Shown in pieces: positions 17,885 through 28,363 of a stretch of 64,000 nucleotides of DNA; the first letter of the stretch is position 1; each line of letters starts with the position of its first letter. Source of the DNA: Bacteroidia bacterium (GTDB lineage Bacteria; Bacteroidota; Bacteroidia; B-17B0; Aurantibacillaceae); assembly GCA_020846025.1 (NCBI GenBank), contig JADLER010000122.1, positions 1 to 64,000 of the forward strand, written 5' to 3'. The translations under genes and the position numbers were made by a program. A model generated the notes under the pieces. It had not been told where the DNA came from and did no database searches. It saw only the letters and a program-made list of their open reading frames with translations.

Positions 17885-19485
17885 TGACTACTGAAGACAT
17901 TGCAGAAGCTCTTGAATTAACGGGTAAATTAATGGAGTTACATAATGAAAATCCATTTAAAATTAAATCCATCAATAGCGCAGCATATAAATTAAGTAAA
18001 ACGCGTATTAATTTATTAGATCAAACTGTAGAGGATTTAACTAAAATTGATGGAATAGGGAAGAGTCTTGCAGAAAAAATTTTGGAGTTTTATACAACTG
18101 GTACTAGTAAAGAGTTAAACGATTTAATACATCAAACACCAAAAGGTGTTATTGAAATGTTAGGTATAAAAGGTCTAGGGCCAAAAAAAGTACGACAACT
18201 TTGGAAAGAGTTAGAGCTTGAAAGTGTTACAGAATTATTGTACGCTTGTAACGAAAACCGATTAGTAGAGTTAAAAGGGTTTGGTGAAAAAACCCAGCAT
18301 AGTATCATCCAAAGTATAGAGTTTAAACAAAAAAATGCAGGATGGTATCATTATGCTTATGCCGAGAAAATTGGACAAGTAATTGTAGATAAATTAAAAC
18401 AGCAAACTGATTTAGTAAGTTTTACAGGGGCTATGTATCGCCGTTGTGAAACAATTGAAGAAATAGATATTTTAATTGGTGATGAAGAGATTGATATTGA
18501 TGAATTTGAGTCGGATACAATTCCTATTAATTTTATAAAAGTAAACCCATTACAATTTCACAAAACATTAGTCGAAACATCTTCTACTGCGGCTCATTTA
18601 CAAGGTATAAATTTTAAAGATTTAGCCATTAAAAAATATGATAGCGAACAATCCGTATATCAATCTCTAAATATTCAATATTGTGAACCAGAATTAAGAG
18701 AGGGATTATTGGAGTTAGAAAAAGCAAAACAACATCAACTCCCACAACTTATTGAATATAACGATTTAAAAGGCATTCTTCACAATCACACAACGTATAG
18801 TGATGGTATGAATTCGTTAAAAGAAATGGCGTTGTATTGTAAAGAATTAGGTTATCAATATTTAGGTATTTGCGATCATTCTCAAACTGCTGTGTATGCT
18901 GATGGATTAAAGCCAGAATCAATATTACTACAACATCAAGAGATTGATAAATTAAATATCGAGTTATTTCCATTTAAAATTTTTAAAGGGATAGAAAGTG
19001 ATATTTTAGGTAATGGCGATTTAGATTATGAAGAAGCTATTTTAAAATCATTTGACTTTGTTGTGGCTTCAGTTCATGCAAATTTAAAAATGGATGAAGA
19101 AAGAGCCAATTCTCGATTAATTAAAGCAATTGAAAATCCATACACCTCTATTTTAGGACATCCCACAGGTCGCTTATTGTTAGGAAGACCAGGTTATCCG
19201 GTTAATCATAAAAAAATAATTGATGCTTGTGCGGCAAATAAAGTTGTAATTGAATTAAATGCACATCCTTATCGCTTAGATATTGATTGGCGCTGGATAC
19301 CTTATTGTTTAGAAAAAGGTGTTATGATCTCAATTAATCCAGATGCTCATCAACTAAATGGTTACCATGATATGCGTTATGGTACTTTAGTAGCTAGAAA
19401 AGGATTACTTACTAAAGAGGCATGTTTAAATGCTATGGATTTACAAAGCTTTGAGCAGTTTTTAAAAACACAGAAGTTAAAATAA
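17881..19485 (+). CDS. polX: PolX-type DNA polymerase/PHP phosphoesterase with degenerate polymerase site
   Basis: This 534-residue protein has the PolX layout: helix-hairpin-helix DNA-binding region (about 1-150, with IDGIGKSLAEKI and IKGLGPKKVRQL), a family X nucleotidyltransferase palm (about 165-260) and a PHP domain (about 295-534). The PHP metal-site motifs are intact: LHNHTTYSDG with His301 and His303, CDHSQ, ASVHANL, LGHPTGRLL and NPDAHQ. The palm looks inactive. The usual DxD reads E194-I-D196, the third Asp position appears as Asn217, and the segment between is about 20 residues shorter than in active PolX. A nuclease or phosphoesterase role through the PHP domain is therefore more likely than DNA synthesis. 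It overlaps ispD by 4 bases. Confidence 0.88.
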   Translation: MMTTEDIAEALELTGKLMELHNENPFKIKSINSAAYKLSKTRINLLDQTVEDLTKIDGIGKSLAEKILEFYTTGTSKELNDLIHQTPKGVIEMLGIKGLGPKKVRQLWKELELESVTELLYACNENRLVELKGFGEKTQHSIIQSIEFKQKNAGWYHYAYAEKIGQVIVDKLKQQTDLVSFTGAMYRRCETIEEIDILIGDEEIDIDEFESDTIPINFIKVNPLQFHKTLVETSSTAAHLQGINFKDLAIKKYDSEQSVYQSLNIQYCEPELREGLLELEKAKQHQLPQLIEYNDLKGILHNHTTYSDGMNSLKEMALYCKELGYQYLGICDHSQTAVYADGLKPESILLQHQEIDKLNIELFPFKIFKGIESDILGNGDLDYEEAILKSFDFVVASVHANLKMDEERANSRLIKAIENPYTSILGHPTGRLLLGRPGYPVNHKKIIDACAANKVVIELNAHPYRLDIDWRWIPYCLEKGVMISINPDAHQLNGYHDMRYGTLVARKGLLTKEACLNAMDLQSFEQFLKTQKLK

Positions 19486-19510
19486 TTTTTAATAGTAACT
19501 TTATTGCGTT

Positions 19511-21025
19511 ATGGCTATACTTAATTCTATTGCATCATGGTTAATGAAAAAGCGTATGCATCAAATAGAGCTTTTTATGAAATATCCGCATGATGTTCAA
19601 GAAGAATGGTTGCAAAAATTAATTTCTACAGCTAAAGACACTGAAATTGGAAAGCGATTTGGATTTCAAGCAATTAAAAATTATAAAGATTTTAAAACTC
19701 AAGTCCCAATACAGGATTACGAAAGCCTCAAACCAATGATTGAAAGAACTAGGCGAGGAGAACAAAATTTATTATGGCCTAGTGAGATTAAATGGTTCGC
19801 AAAAAGTAGTGGCACAACTGATAAGAGTAAATTTATTCCTGTAACAAAAGAATTTTTAGATGGCTGTCACTATAATGGTGGACGTGATATGATTACATTT
19901 CATTGTGTAAATAATGATGATACAAAATTGTTTACTGGTAAAAATTTAGCGCTTGGTGGTAGTTTTAAAATAGATAATTTCGGTCAATACGATTCTTATC
20001 ATGGTGATGTAAGTGCTATTATTATACAAAACTTACCAATGTGGGCAGAATATTTTAGAGCACCTGATGTTGATATTGCCTTAATGGAAAATTGGGAAGA
20101 AAAGTTAGAGAAAATGGCTCACTCTATGGCTAATGAGAATGTAACGAGTTTAGCAGGAGTTCCTAGTTGGATGTTGGTGTTGATAAAAAGAATTTTAGAA
20201 TTAAAGAAAGTAGATAATCTTAAAGATATATGGCCAAATTTGGAGGTGTATTTTCATGGAGGTGTTAGCTTTACTCCATATCGCCATTTATTTGATCAAT
20301 TATTTAATAATAATAAAGTTGCTTTTATGCAATTGTATAGTGCATCTGAAGGCTTTTTTGGAATACAGGATGAACGTGAGAGTGATGAAATGTTATTAAT
20401 GCTAGATTACGGCATTTATTACGAGTTTATTCAAACTTCCGATTCTCAAAATGAAAATCCTACTGTGTATCATTTATCGGAAGTAAAAAAAGATAAAGAT
20501 TACGCCATGTTAATTACAACCAATGCAGGTTTGTGGCGCTATCAAATAGGTGATACAATAAAATTTACAAATTTAAATCCTTATCGCTTTATAATTACAG
20601 GACGTACTAAGCAGTACATCAATGTGTTTGGAGAAGAGTTAATGATTCATAATGTTGAACGAGCTTTAAATGTTGCTTGCGAAAAAACAAAAGCACATAT
20701 TACCGATTTTACAGTAGCTCCTGTTTTTATGAGTGAAGATACTGGGGCACATGAGTGGTTAATTGAGTTTGAGCAACAACCCAATAATCTAGATTATTTT
20801 AAGAGCGTACTTGATGAATCGCTAAAACAACTCAATAGCGACTATGAAGCTAAACGGTTTAATAATTATGTATTACAGTTACCTTTAATTCAAGTACTAC
20901 CAAAAGGAACATTTTATAACTGGCTCAAGGCAAATAACCGACTAGGTGGGCAGTTTAAAGTTCCTCGATTAAATAATAATCGAACAATGGTAGATGATAT
21001 CATTAAATTTTGCATGGCTAAGTAA
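19511..21025 (+). CDS. GH3 auxin-responsive-promoter family acyl-adenylating enzyme
   Basis: The 504-residue sequence resembles the GH3 family, members of the ANL adenylating superfamily that in plants join amino acids to jasmonate or auxin. The P-loop-like motif AKSSGTTDKSKFIPVT is at about 97-112, an adenine-binding YSASEGFFG segment at about 278-286, and the C-terminal hinge region YRFIITGRTKQYINVFGEEL at about 357-376. The bacterial substrate is not known. It lies 25 bases after the polX-like gene and is probably co-transcribed with ispD and polX. Confidence 0.9.
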   Translation: MAILNSIASWLMKKRMHQIELFMKYPHDVQEEWLQKLISTAKDTEIGKRFGFQAIKNYKDFKTQVPIQDYESLKPMIERTRRGEQNLLWPSEIKWFAKSSGTTDKSKFIPVTKEFLDGCHYNGGRDMITFHCVNNDDTKLFTGKNLALGGSFKIDNFGQYDSYHGDVSAIIIQNLPMWAEYFRAPDVDIALMENWEEKLEKMAHSMANENVTSLAGVPSWMLVLIKRILELKKVDNLKDIWPNLEVYFHGGVSFTPYRHLFDQLFNNNKVAFMQLYSASEGFFGIQDERESDEMLLMLDYGIYYEFIQTSDSQNENPTVYHLSEVKKDKDYAMLITTNAGLWRYQIGDTIKFTNLNPYRFIITGRTKQYINVFGEELMIHNVERALNVACEKTKAHITDFTVAPVFMSEDTGAHEWLIEFEQQPNNLDYFKSVLDESLKQLNSDYEAKRFNNYVLQLPLIQVLPKGTFYNWLKANNRLGGQFKVPRLNNNRTMVDDIIKFCMAK

Positions 21026-21098
21026 AATCCTTACCTATACGTTTAAATTGATTATTTAATTAAAACTTTTATTAATTTAGGCTTAGATTTAACTGCTG

Positions 21099-21992
21099 TT
21101 GTTTTTAAGATGTTTCATAATTACTTTTTGTCTTTTAGGATTACAAGTCAAAGCTGCTGATTCCAGTTTGGTATTTAAGAAAAGAAAATTAGCGCTCGGC
21201 TTAACTTGTATTCCATTAGCCACAGGCTCTTTAGTTTATCTAAACCAGGCTTGGTATAAAGATTATCAAAAATCTGCTTTCCATATTTTTGATGATAATG
21301 ATGAGTGGTTGCAAATGGATAAATGTGGTCATGTGCTTTCTAATTATCAAACAGCCAGATTAATGATGGATTATATGCAATGGGCTGGGTATAAAAAACG
21401 TACTCAAATTTTGGTTGGTGGTTTAAGTGGCTTTACTTATATGACTGCTATTGAGATGATGGATGCTTATAGCACAGCATGGGGATTTAGCTGGGGAGAT
21501 ATGATAGCTAATGCAATTGGTACGGGCGTTGCCATCAGTCAAAAAGCAATTTGGAATCAACAACGTATTCAACTCAAGTTTTCCTTTTACACTTCGCCGT
21601 ATGCACAATATCGCCCTGATTTATTAGGGAAAAATTTAAGTACACAAATATTGAAAGATTATAATGGACAAACATATTGGCTAAGTATTAATCCTTCTTG
21701 TTTTATGAAACAAGAAACTAAATTTCCAAAATGGTTGAGCTTTGCTTTTGGCTATGGCGCTGATGGTATGTTAGGGGCGCGTTATAATAATATTGTTATT
21801 GAGGATAAAACAGGTAATGTAATAAATTATAACAGGTATCGTCAAGCCTACTTTTCTTTAGATGTAGATTTAAGTAGAATTCCTGTGAAATCTAAATTTA
21901 TTAAGACTGTATTCAACGCATTAAATATCATTAAATTACCATTTCCTAATATAGAGATAAGTCAAGGTAATTTAAAAGTAAATTACTATTAA
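21099..21992 (+). CDS. DUF2279 family protein
   Basis: The 297-residue protein probably starts at a TTG (21099), since no in-frame ATG or GTG precedes a good signal peptide (FIITFCLLGLQVKAA). The family region (about 30-165) has WYKDYQKSAFHIFDDNDEWLQMDKCGHVLSNYQ, of which the DKCGHxxSNY core and GGLSGFTYMTAIEMMDAYS are typical of DUF2279, followed by GFSWGDMIANAIGTG. It is probably an envelope protein; the function is unknown. Its 3' end overlaps the 3' end of porV by 4 bases in convergent orientation. Confidence 0.8.
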   Translation: MFLRCFIITFCLLGLQVKAADSSLVFKKRKLALGLTCIPLATGSLVYLNQAWYKDYQKSAFHIFDDNDEWLQMDKCGHVLSNYQTARLMMDYMQWAGYKKRTQILVGGLSGFTYMTAIEMMDAYSTAWGFSWGDMIANAIGTGVAISQKAIWNQQRIQLKFSFYTSPYAQYRPDLLGKNLSTQILKDYNGQTYWLSINPSCFMKQETKFPKWLSFAFGYGADGMLGARYNNIVIEDKTGNVINYNRYRQAYFSLDVDLSRIPVKSKFIKTVFNALNIIKLPFPNIEISQGNLKVNYY

Positions 21993-23251
21993 GGATTTAA
22001 GTTAGAGGAAGCTGGTGCAGCTTCTTCTTTGTTTTGATTTTTAAATGATGCAAAATCAAAAGTTAATGTAAAACGCAAAGTATTTTGTAATGGATTACGT
22101 TGTGTAATAGGAATTAGGTAAGCCATATCTAACCCAAACACATTATACCTTACGCCAATCCCAGCTGTAAAAAATTTACGATTACCTTTAGTTTTAGATT
22201 CATTAAAATAGCCGCCTCTTACAGCAAAAGTGTTTGCATACCAATACTCAAAACCAACACTCCAATTAATTTCGTTGAGCTCTTCTTTACCACCTCCAGG
22301 TGCGTCATTAAATGATTGAAGCATTCCTTTAGGTACTGCAACATCTGGATTTTTCCCTGCTACAATAATCTTTTCATTGGTAGAATAGTTAATCGAATCT
22401 AAGCCAGTAGCTGTTTTTAAATATACAGGCTGAGTTGGTACTAATAACTTATTGGCATCAGCATAAATACCAAATGTATTATTATCATCTATAATTTGTT
22501 TTAGCCCTGCACCTAGTCTTAGATTAATAGGAATAAAATCTTTTTTTACAGAATATGATATTTTTGAACCAATATTAGTAACTGCTAAACCAGCAGAAGC
22601 AATTGCTTTTTTATCGTTTATTTTTAATTTTTTAGATTGATAATATAAACCTAAATCAACAGCTACCGAATAACCAGGCTTTGTGGTTTGACCATTATTG
22701 AGTGTATAATTACCTGTTAAATTAGAACGAATATATCTTGCCGCTAAACCTACTGAAAAAACTTCAGATAATTTTTGAGAAAATGCCGCATCAAAAGAAA
22801 ATTCATTTGGCTTAAATTGTCCAGTAGTATTTCCAACTATATCTGTAAATACGATATTACCTAATGAAAAGTAACGCATAGAGGCTGCTACAGCCTGTGT
22901 TTTACTAATCTTTGAGTAACCAGATACATAATATAAATAAATATCTGGTACTAACTGACGTAACCAAGGTGTAACTGATATAGCAGCTCCTGCTTTTTTT
23001 TCAGCAAAAGCCAGTTTTGCTGAGTTCCAGTGAATGCTATTACCATCAGCAGGTGTGGCTACTCCAACTTCTCCCATACCACCTTGTTTTGAATCTGGCG
23101 TAATCATTAAAAATGGCACAGCAGTAGTAATAGTATTTACTCTTCCACTCAAATCTTGCGTAGATAACTGACTTGAACTACTTGTTTGTGCAACAAGTGT
23201 CGAGCTAATTAATAAACTTACTCCAACAGTTCCTATGATAATTTTTTGCAT
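21989..23251 (-). CDS. porV: Type IX secretion system outer membrane protein PorV
   Basis: PorV (LptO) is an outer membrane barrel that shuttles T9SS client proteins from the translocon to the PorU sortase. The 420-residue protein has a signal peptide (about 1-21) and the family features: TTAVPFLMITPDSKQGGMGEVGVATPAD near the N-terminus (core PDSRxGGMG-like), NSIHWNSAKLAF, FAVRGGYFNE and a terminal barrel strand LRFTLTFDF. It lies 44 bases after porU, an order known from gliding Bacteroidota, so the two are probably one transcript. Confidence 0.95.
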   Translation of the reverse strand: MQKIIIGTVGVSLLISSTLVAQTSSSSQLSTQDLSGRVNTITTAVPFLMITPDSKQGGMGEVGVATPADGNSIHWNSAKLAFAEKKAGAAISVTPWLRQLVPDIYLYYVSGYSKISKTQAVAASMRYFSLGNIVFTDIVGNTTGQFKPNEFSFDAAFSQKLSEVFSVGLAARYIRSNLTGNYTLNNGQTTKPGYSVAVDLGLYYQSKKLKINDKKAIASAGLAVTNIGSKISYSVKKDFIPINLRLGAGLKQIIDDNNTFGIYADANKLLVPTQPVYLKTATGLDSINYSTNEKIIVAGKNPDVAVPKGMLQSFNDAPGGGKEELNEINWSVGFEYWYANTFAVRGGYFNESKTKGNRKFFTAGIGVRYNVFGLDMAYLIPITQRNPLQNTLRFTLTFDFASFKNQNKEEAAPASSNLNP

Positions 23252-23295
23252 GTATGTTCCAAATTTATATTAAAAAACGGACTTCAAAGATATAA

Positions 23296-26200
23296 TTAAT
23301 TTAGAATTACCAATTTTTCAATTTTTTCTGCTTTTTTCTTATTGGAATCGGTAACTGAGACTTTGTATATATACACTCCCCGAGCTAATTTATCCCCAAA
23401 TTCATCTTTTCCATCCCATTCTATGCCTTCAAAACGGAATCCCTCATTATTTATTGTTTTAACGAGTGATTTTACCATTTTACCTGATATAGTATAAATC
23501 TGTATAACTACCTTTAAATCTGTACAACATTGGTTGTGTTCAATAAAAAATTTTGTTTTTGTCGTAAATGGATTAGGGTAATTTAAGATATGTGATATTG
23601 CTAAATCTTCTTGATTTGCAACAACAAAATCAATTTTTGTACTTGATGAATTATTTTGAACATCCCATACTTTTAAGCTTAATGTATGATTTCCTTCTGA
23701 TAAACTATTTAAAGGGTATCTAATTTTACCCGATTGAAATGTATTTAAATCTGATACATAAAAGTCATTTAATACAATGGCGTTTTTTGTATTCTCATCA
23801 ATAACCGCTACAATATCATGCCCAATCCCAGTTCCTATAGTATTAATACCGCTCTCGTCAGATACTTTGGCGTAAATTTTTGGAGATTCATTTGTCGTAC
23901 CTCCAGATACAAAATGCTCATCATTCATAAATAAATTAATCATAGGCCCTTGGATATCGCTAATGGCATTAGGGTTTGAGCCTCCTACTACTACTTTATC
24001 ATAATATCCTTGAGCATCGGTTACTCCGTTATGAGCATAATAGCTTATTTTTCCTTTACCGAATGTGTAGGATATATCTTTAGGTACTAAAAACGAAAAG
24101 CTAAAGTCTCCATTTTTTACTTCGGATTTCCCTCTATAAATATTATTTTTTTGAAGTATAAAAGGCGCTGGATATGAGCCTGTACTTGGATTTGGATCGT
24201 TTCCAAGGGTGTAAATTGTTTTTTCTTTATCAAACACTGTTGGATAAACAACGCCATTAAAGTTTGTAAGCTTATTGCCTAGCTTATCGCCTACGTAACC
24301 GCTTACAGTAATTAAAGATAAGGCACGTAATGTATCACTAGAACTTACTGATAAAGTTTGCGAATTAATGGTAGAGGTGTAAACTCGCTGTTGAGGATAT
24401 GCTAATTTTAACGCAGGGTCTCCTAGTAATGCAAAATTGATATAAACTAAACCAAGCACTACCGATTTGGTTTGTTGATAAATATCACCCAAATGAGGCA
24501 TTTTGCCATTACTCATGGGAGTTAAAGCATAGTCAAACAATTTATCATTTAAGATGGCATTGGGTCCTGAAAATGCCAGCCTCACGGTTGTAAGTAATGC
24601 TATGGCCCCACCATTAGGATTTAATAGACAATACTCACCAGCTGAAGTTCTATCAGGATCATCATAGCGACTAAACTCACATGTAGCTGTTACAAATAGC
24701 GGAAGATTATTTTTATTTTTCCATTCTAAAATTTGAGAAACTTCTAAAATGCGTTCTTCTGTAAGCCCTAACTCACCCCCATGTCCTGTATAATTTACAA
24801 TTAAAGCGCCTTTCTCTACTCTACGATTTAAGTCATTAACTGCATCAGGATACCGATCGCCTCCAGGTGTAGAGTATTGGACATAAGCATCAATAAATAT
24901 TTTATCTACGTTGTAAAGTTTATTAAAATTATACACCTTATCGGCTAAAGTATTTGCTGCATTAAAATGTAAATTTCTATCTTCATCATCTGCCAAAAAA
25001 CAAACCCAATTTCTCCAATCGCCTTGAGGATAATCGTTTTCGGCAGTTACACAAGATGATTCTACTGCATTTGGATCAAACCCATGATTTAACTTATAGT
25101 AATGTTCAATTTTAGAAATAATAGCATCTGCCTCTGATGTGTTATGTGCCATTATTCTTCCAACACCAATATCTACAGCGTCTGAACCAGTAACAGTTCC
25201 TTCATTTAAATCCATCATGCCAAAATAATCATCGGAAACAAACGAACTTGTGTATGACCAAGAGTTAGGGGTTTGATAAGTTGGTATTAAAGCAGTGTTA
25301 CCAGAAACATTTATATCTTTATTTTTATAAGACCCGTCACCTAACAATAATAAATATTTTGCGGATTGGTTTGGATTACTTGGCCTAAAATATAACATCT
25401 TTGCAAAGTCTCTAATAGCACCTATATCAGGTGTTCCTGATGAAAATTCGTTATATATCTGATTAGTAGTAGCTATCACATAAGTTAATGAATCATAGTC
25501 TTGATGAAGTTTTGCTAAACGTTGAGCATGAGGTAAAAACGAGGGGTGTGTTACAATAATGTAATCTGCTTGTTGTACAGCATGTAAATTCTGGTTTTCA
25601 ATATTACCATACAAAACAGGTGTGTAAGTTAAAGCACTTATAAATGCAACAAATTCCTTTAAGGAATCAGATGTTGTTGTGAAATCTAATTGATTACTGT
25701 TAATATTTACAAGCTGTTCTTTAATATTAAATTTATCGGTTACATCCCAAATGGTGGGTGTTACACTATTATTATTAGTTATTATATATTTAGCAAAACT
25801 GCCACTTCCTAATACAGTTTTTCTATCTCTGAAATTAAATTGAAATTGATTAAATATTAAGTTGCGTCGAGCACAAAATTCAATTTTATCTAACCAACCC
25901 ACTGCTTGCGAAGTTTGTTTAGATACATTTATAGTTAAATAACTTGATGATAAAATACCACCCTTCCATGATTCGCCAGGATACCCAACATCAGCGAGGT
26001 ATGAACTAATAGAAGTAGTAGCACAGGTTACGGCAAATGTCCCAGAATTGAAACTAAAATTATAAACTGAATTTGGTTGCGGCGGACCACATCTACTTAA
26101 AACACTACCATATACATAAACACTATCACCAACAACTGCATCAGGAATATTAAACGAAAAATTATAACTAGTAGTAATGTCAAATTTTTCACCATAAAAT

Positions 26201-27231
26201 TCTCTACCACTTTTCACAAGGTTGGTAGTGTTTTGTTCATGATAATCATAAAAATCTTGCGTGCTTGTAGTTGTATTCGGGCTATTAACTGATGAGTTTT
26301 GAGAAGTTATGCGTTTGCCATTCCCTAAATCAGTTGTAATAAAATAATAAGAGGTATCACTAAAATAATGCAACTGATGAGAGAAAGGCATGGCTGACCC
26401 TGATTTTTTATACCATTGATCAGTACCTTCACCATAAAATAAAACATAATCATTTGCATCAAATTTCCCGTCACCTTCGCCAGTTACAATTATGGCGTTT
26501 TCTAATAAATCATCATACCTATATGTATTATTGGCTTCAGGCAATAATTTTCCACCATTTCCATAAATTCTAATATGACGAGGGTCAATATCGGAAACAT
26601 TTATTCCTAATTTAGTCAATGCCGTTTTATCTAACTTATAAACACCTTTTTTTGTAACTGCTATTTTATACCAGCTTCCGCTTGCTAATACAGAAGAATT
26701 GGCAACTGAAAATGTTTGAGTTGATTGAATTTGTTTTTGTTGGATGTTGGTATTTGGTTTACTCAAATCCCATTTTGGGGTATATTGCATTAATCCCTCG
26801 TATTTATTCGTGATTGGATTTAGTCGAACGGCAATAATATGAGAATAAAGATATTTTTGGAAACGAGCTGTAGCAACATAGTTTTCAATTCTAAAGTCTG
26901 AAGTAATATAAGGCATACAATCTTCTATTTCTTTTAATTCCGAAGTAGTTAATTCTCTAATTTGCGTAGCTTCAATTTGTATAAAAGGTACTTTATTCCC
27001 TTGCAAAGCATATCGTTCCGAATAATATGGTAGTAATTTTTTTTCGGAGTCACGAAAAGTTTTAGTAAAAAAGCCTTCATTTTTAACAGAACCTTCAATC
27101 GATTTAGATAAAGGCACCTTCATTAGGTTGTTTTTATTACCATTACTTTGAGAATGTCCACTAAGTAAGCTAAAACATAGTATTAAAAGAATATACTTTT
27201 TTATAAATATTGAAATTTGAGCTTTTTGCAT
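23296..27231 (-). CDS. porU: Type IX secretion system sortase PorU
   Basis: PorU is a gingipain-like (C25) cysteine endopeptidase on the cell surface. It removes C-terminal sorting domains from T9SS clients and attaches many of them to anionic lipopolysaccharide. In this 1311-residue protein the catalytic His lies in NYTGHGGELGL (near 816) and the Cys in VTATCEFSRYD (near 851). A C-terminal domain like a sorting domain (about 1215-1311) begins ILNYPNPFTTKTKF and ends in KLVILN, as in other PorU proteins, where it is thought to be retained. porV follows directly and a porP/sprF-like gene diverges upstream. Confidence 0.95.
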   Translation of the reverse strand: MQKAQISIFIKKYILLILCFSLLSGHSQSNGNKNNLMKVPLSKSIEGSVKNEGFFTKTFRDSEKKLLPYYSERYALQGNKVPFIQIEATQIRELTTSELKEIEDCMPYITSDFRIENYVATARFQKYLYSHIIAVRLNPITNKYEGLMQYTPKWDLSKPNTNIQQKQIQSTQTFSVANSSVLASGSWYKIAVTKKGVYKLDKTALTKLGINVSDIDPRHIRIYGNGGKLLPEANNTYRYDDLLENAIIVTGEGDGKFDANDYVLFYGEGTDQWYKKSGSAMPFSHQLHYFSDTSYYFITTDLGNGKRITSQNSSVNSPNTTTSTQDFYDYHEQNTTNLVKSGREFYGEKFDITTSYNFSFNIPDAVVGDSVYVYGSVLSRCGPPQPNSVYNFSFNSGTFAVTCATTSISSYLADVGYPGESWKGGILSSSYLTINVSKQTSQAVGWLDKIEFCARRNLIFNQFQFNFRDRKTVLGSGSFAKYIITNNNSVTPTIWDVTDKFNIKEQLVNINSNQLDFTTTSDSLKEFVAFISALTYTPVLYGNIENQNLHAVQQADYIIVTHPSFLPHAQRLAKLHQDYDSLTYVIATTNQIYNEFSSGTPDIGAIRDFAKMLYFRPSNPNQSAKYLLLLGDGSYKNKDINVSGNTALIPTYQTPNSWSYTSSFVSDDYFGMMDLNEGTVTGSDAVDIGVGRIMAHNTSEADAIISKIEHYYKLNHGFDPNAVESSCVTAENDYPQGDWRNWVCFLADDEDRNLHFNAANTLADKVYNFNKLYNVDKIFIDAYVQYSTPGGDRYPDAVNDLNRRVEKGALIVNYTGHGGELGLTEERILEVSQILEWKNKNNLPLFVTATCEFSRYDDPDRTSAGEYCLLNPNGGAIALLTTVRLAFSGPNAILNDKLFDYALTPMSNGKMPHLGDIYQQTKSVVLGLVYINFALLGDPALKLAYPQQRVYTSTINSQTLSVSSSDTLRALSLITVSGYVGDKLGNKLTNFNGVVYPTVFDKEKTIYTLGNDPNPSTGSYPAPFILQKNNIYRGKSEVKNGDFSFSFLVPKDISYTFGKGKISYYAHNGVTDAQGYYDKVVVGGSNPNAISDIQGPMINLFMNDEHFVSGGTTNESPKIYAKVSDESGINTIGTGIGHDIVAVIDENTKNAIVLNDFYVSDLNTFQSGKIRYPLNSLSEGNHTLSLKVWDVQNNSSSTKIDFVVANQEDLAISHILNYPNPFTTKTKFFIEHNQCCTDLKVVIQIYTISGKMVKSLVKTINNEGFRFEGIEWDGKDEFGDKLARGVYIYKVSVTDSNKKKAEKIEKLVILN

Positions 27232-27309
27232 TATCTAACCAACTGGCTTAAAAACGACAAAGAAAATGAAATATTGTTACTTAAAAGTTTTTATTTTTAA
27301 AATTAGTAT

Positions 27310-27317
27310 TATATTTG
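27310..27317 (+). promoter_or_regulatory. Candidate -7 box before porP/sprF-like gene
   Basis: TATATTTG matches TAnnTTTG 32 bases before the ATG at 27350. No TTTG is present at the usual -33 distance, so support is partial. Confidence 0.35.
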
Positions 27318-27349
27318 TAGTTACCAAAAGATTAACATAAAAAATATTT

Positions 27350-28303
27350 ATGGCTAAGAAACTGATATTTTTATTAACCATTGCTTGTTTGACTGGGTTT
27401 TGGAATCAAGCGTATGCACAAGATCCTCAATTTACACAGTTCTATGCAAATCCATTATATTTAAATCCGGCTTTTGCTGGTACAGCTAGATGCCCCAGAA
27501 TTTGTATGAATTACCGTAATCAATGGCCAAATTTATCAGGTACTTATGTAACTTACAGTGCTTCATACGACCAACATATTGATGCGATTAGTGGAGGTAT
27601 AGGTTTATTAGTTACCCAAGACGATCAAGCTCGTGGAACTTTAAAATCTACTAATGCTAGTTTAATGTATTCATACTTATTGCCTGTAACTCGTGAATTT
27701 TCTATTAAAGCAGGCTTACAAGCTGGTTTTTTTCAAAAATCTTTAGATCGCACTAAATTAAACTTTGGAGATATGATTGATGCTAGAAGAGGTTTTGTTT
27801 GGAATACAAATGAAGCAATTCCGGCACAAACGAAAACAAATATGGACTTTTCTGCTGGTATTTTAGGATATAGCAAACGTTATTTCTTTGGTTTTGCAGC
27901 AAATCATATTACTCAACCAGATGAAGGATTATTAGGGCCGTCTAAGCTGCCAATTAAATTTACTGGACATGCTGGTGCTGTAATTCCATTAGAAAAAGGA
28001 AACGAATCGTATATTTCACCAAATATCTTATTCCAACAACAACAAAATTTTACTCAACTTAATCTCGGATTATATTTTGTTAAAGGAAGTTTTGTGGGAG
28101 GATTATGGTATCGTAATGCCGATGCTTTTATTGTTTTATTAGGCGTACAAACCGATCATTTTAAAGTTGGGTATAGTTATGACGTAACTATCTCAAGATT
28201 AGCAAGTAACACTGCTGGTTCACATGAGGTTTCCATGCAAATCCAGTTCGAGTGTCGTCCAAAAAAGAAGAAATATAGAACTATTAGTTGTCCATCTTTC
28301 TAA
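27350..28303 (+). CDS. PorP/SprF family type IX secretion system membrane protein
   Basis: PorP/SprF proteins are outer membrane barrels that work with the T9SS, often in export or surface anchoring of a particular client. The 317-residue protein has a signal peptide (about 1-23, ending AYAQ) followed by the family hallmark DPQFTQFYANPLYLNPAFAG and CMNYRNQWP, then repeated barrel strands such as GFAANHITQP and KVGYSYDVTIS. It lies 60 bases upstream of gldJ on the same strand and is divergent from porU. Because this family has many paralogues per genome, I leave the symbol open. Confidence 0.92.
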   Translation: MAKKLIFLLTIACLTGFWNQAYAQDPQFTQFYANPLYLNPAFAGTARCPRICMNYRNQWPNLSGTYVTYSASYDQHIDAISGGIGLLVTQDDQARGTLKSTNASLMYSYLLPVTREFSIKAGLQAGFFQKSLDRTKLNFGDMIDARRGFVWNTNEAIPAQTKTNMDFSAGILGYSKRYFFGFAANHITQPDEGLLGPSKLPIKFTGHAGAVIPLEKGNESYISPNILFQQQQNFTQLNLGLYFVKGSFVGGLWYRNADAFIVLLGVQTDHFKVGYSYDVTISRLASNTAGSHEVSMQIQFECRPKKKKYRTISCPSF

Positions 28304-28363
28304 AAATAATTGTAACCTTTTTATAAAAATATCGTTATAGCCTTACATTAATATCTAGAACCT

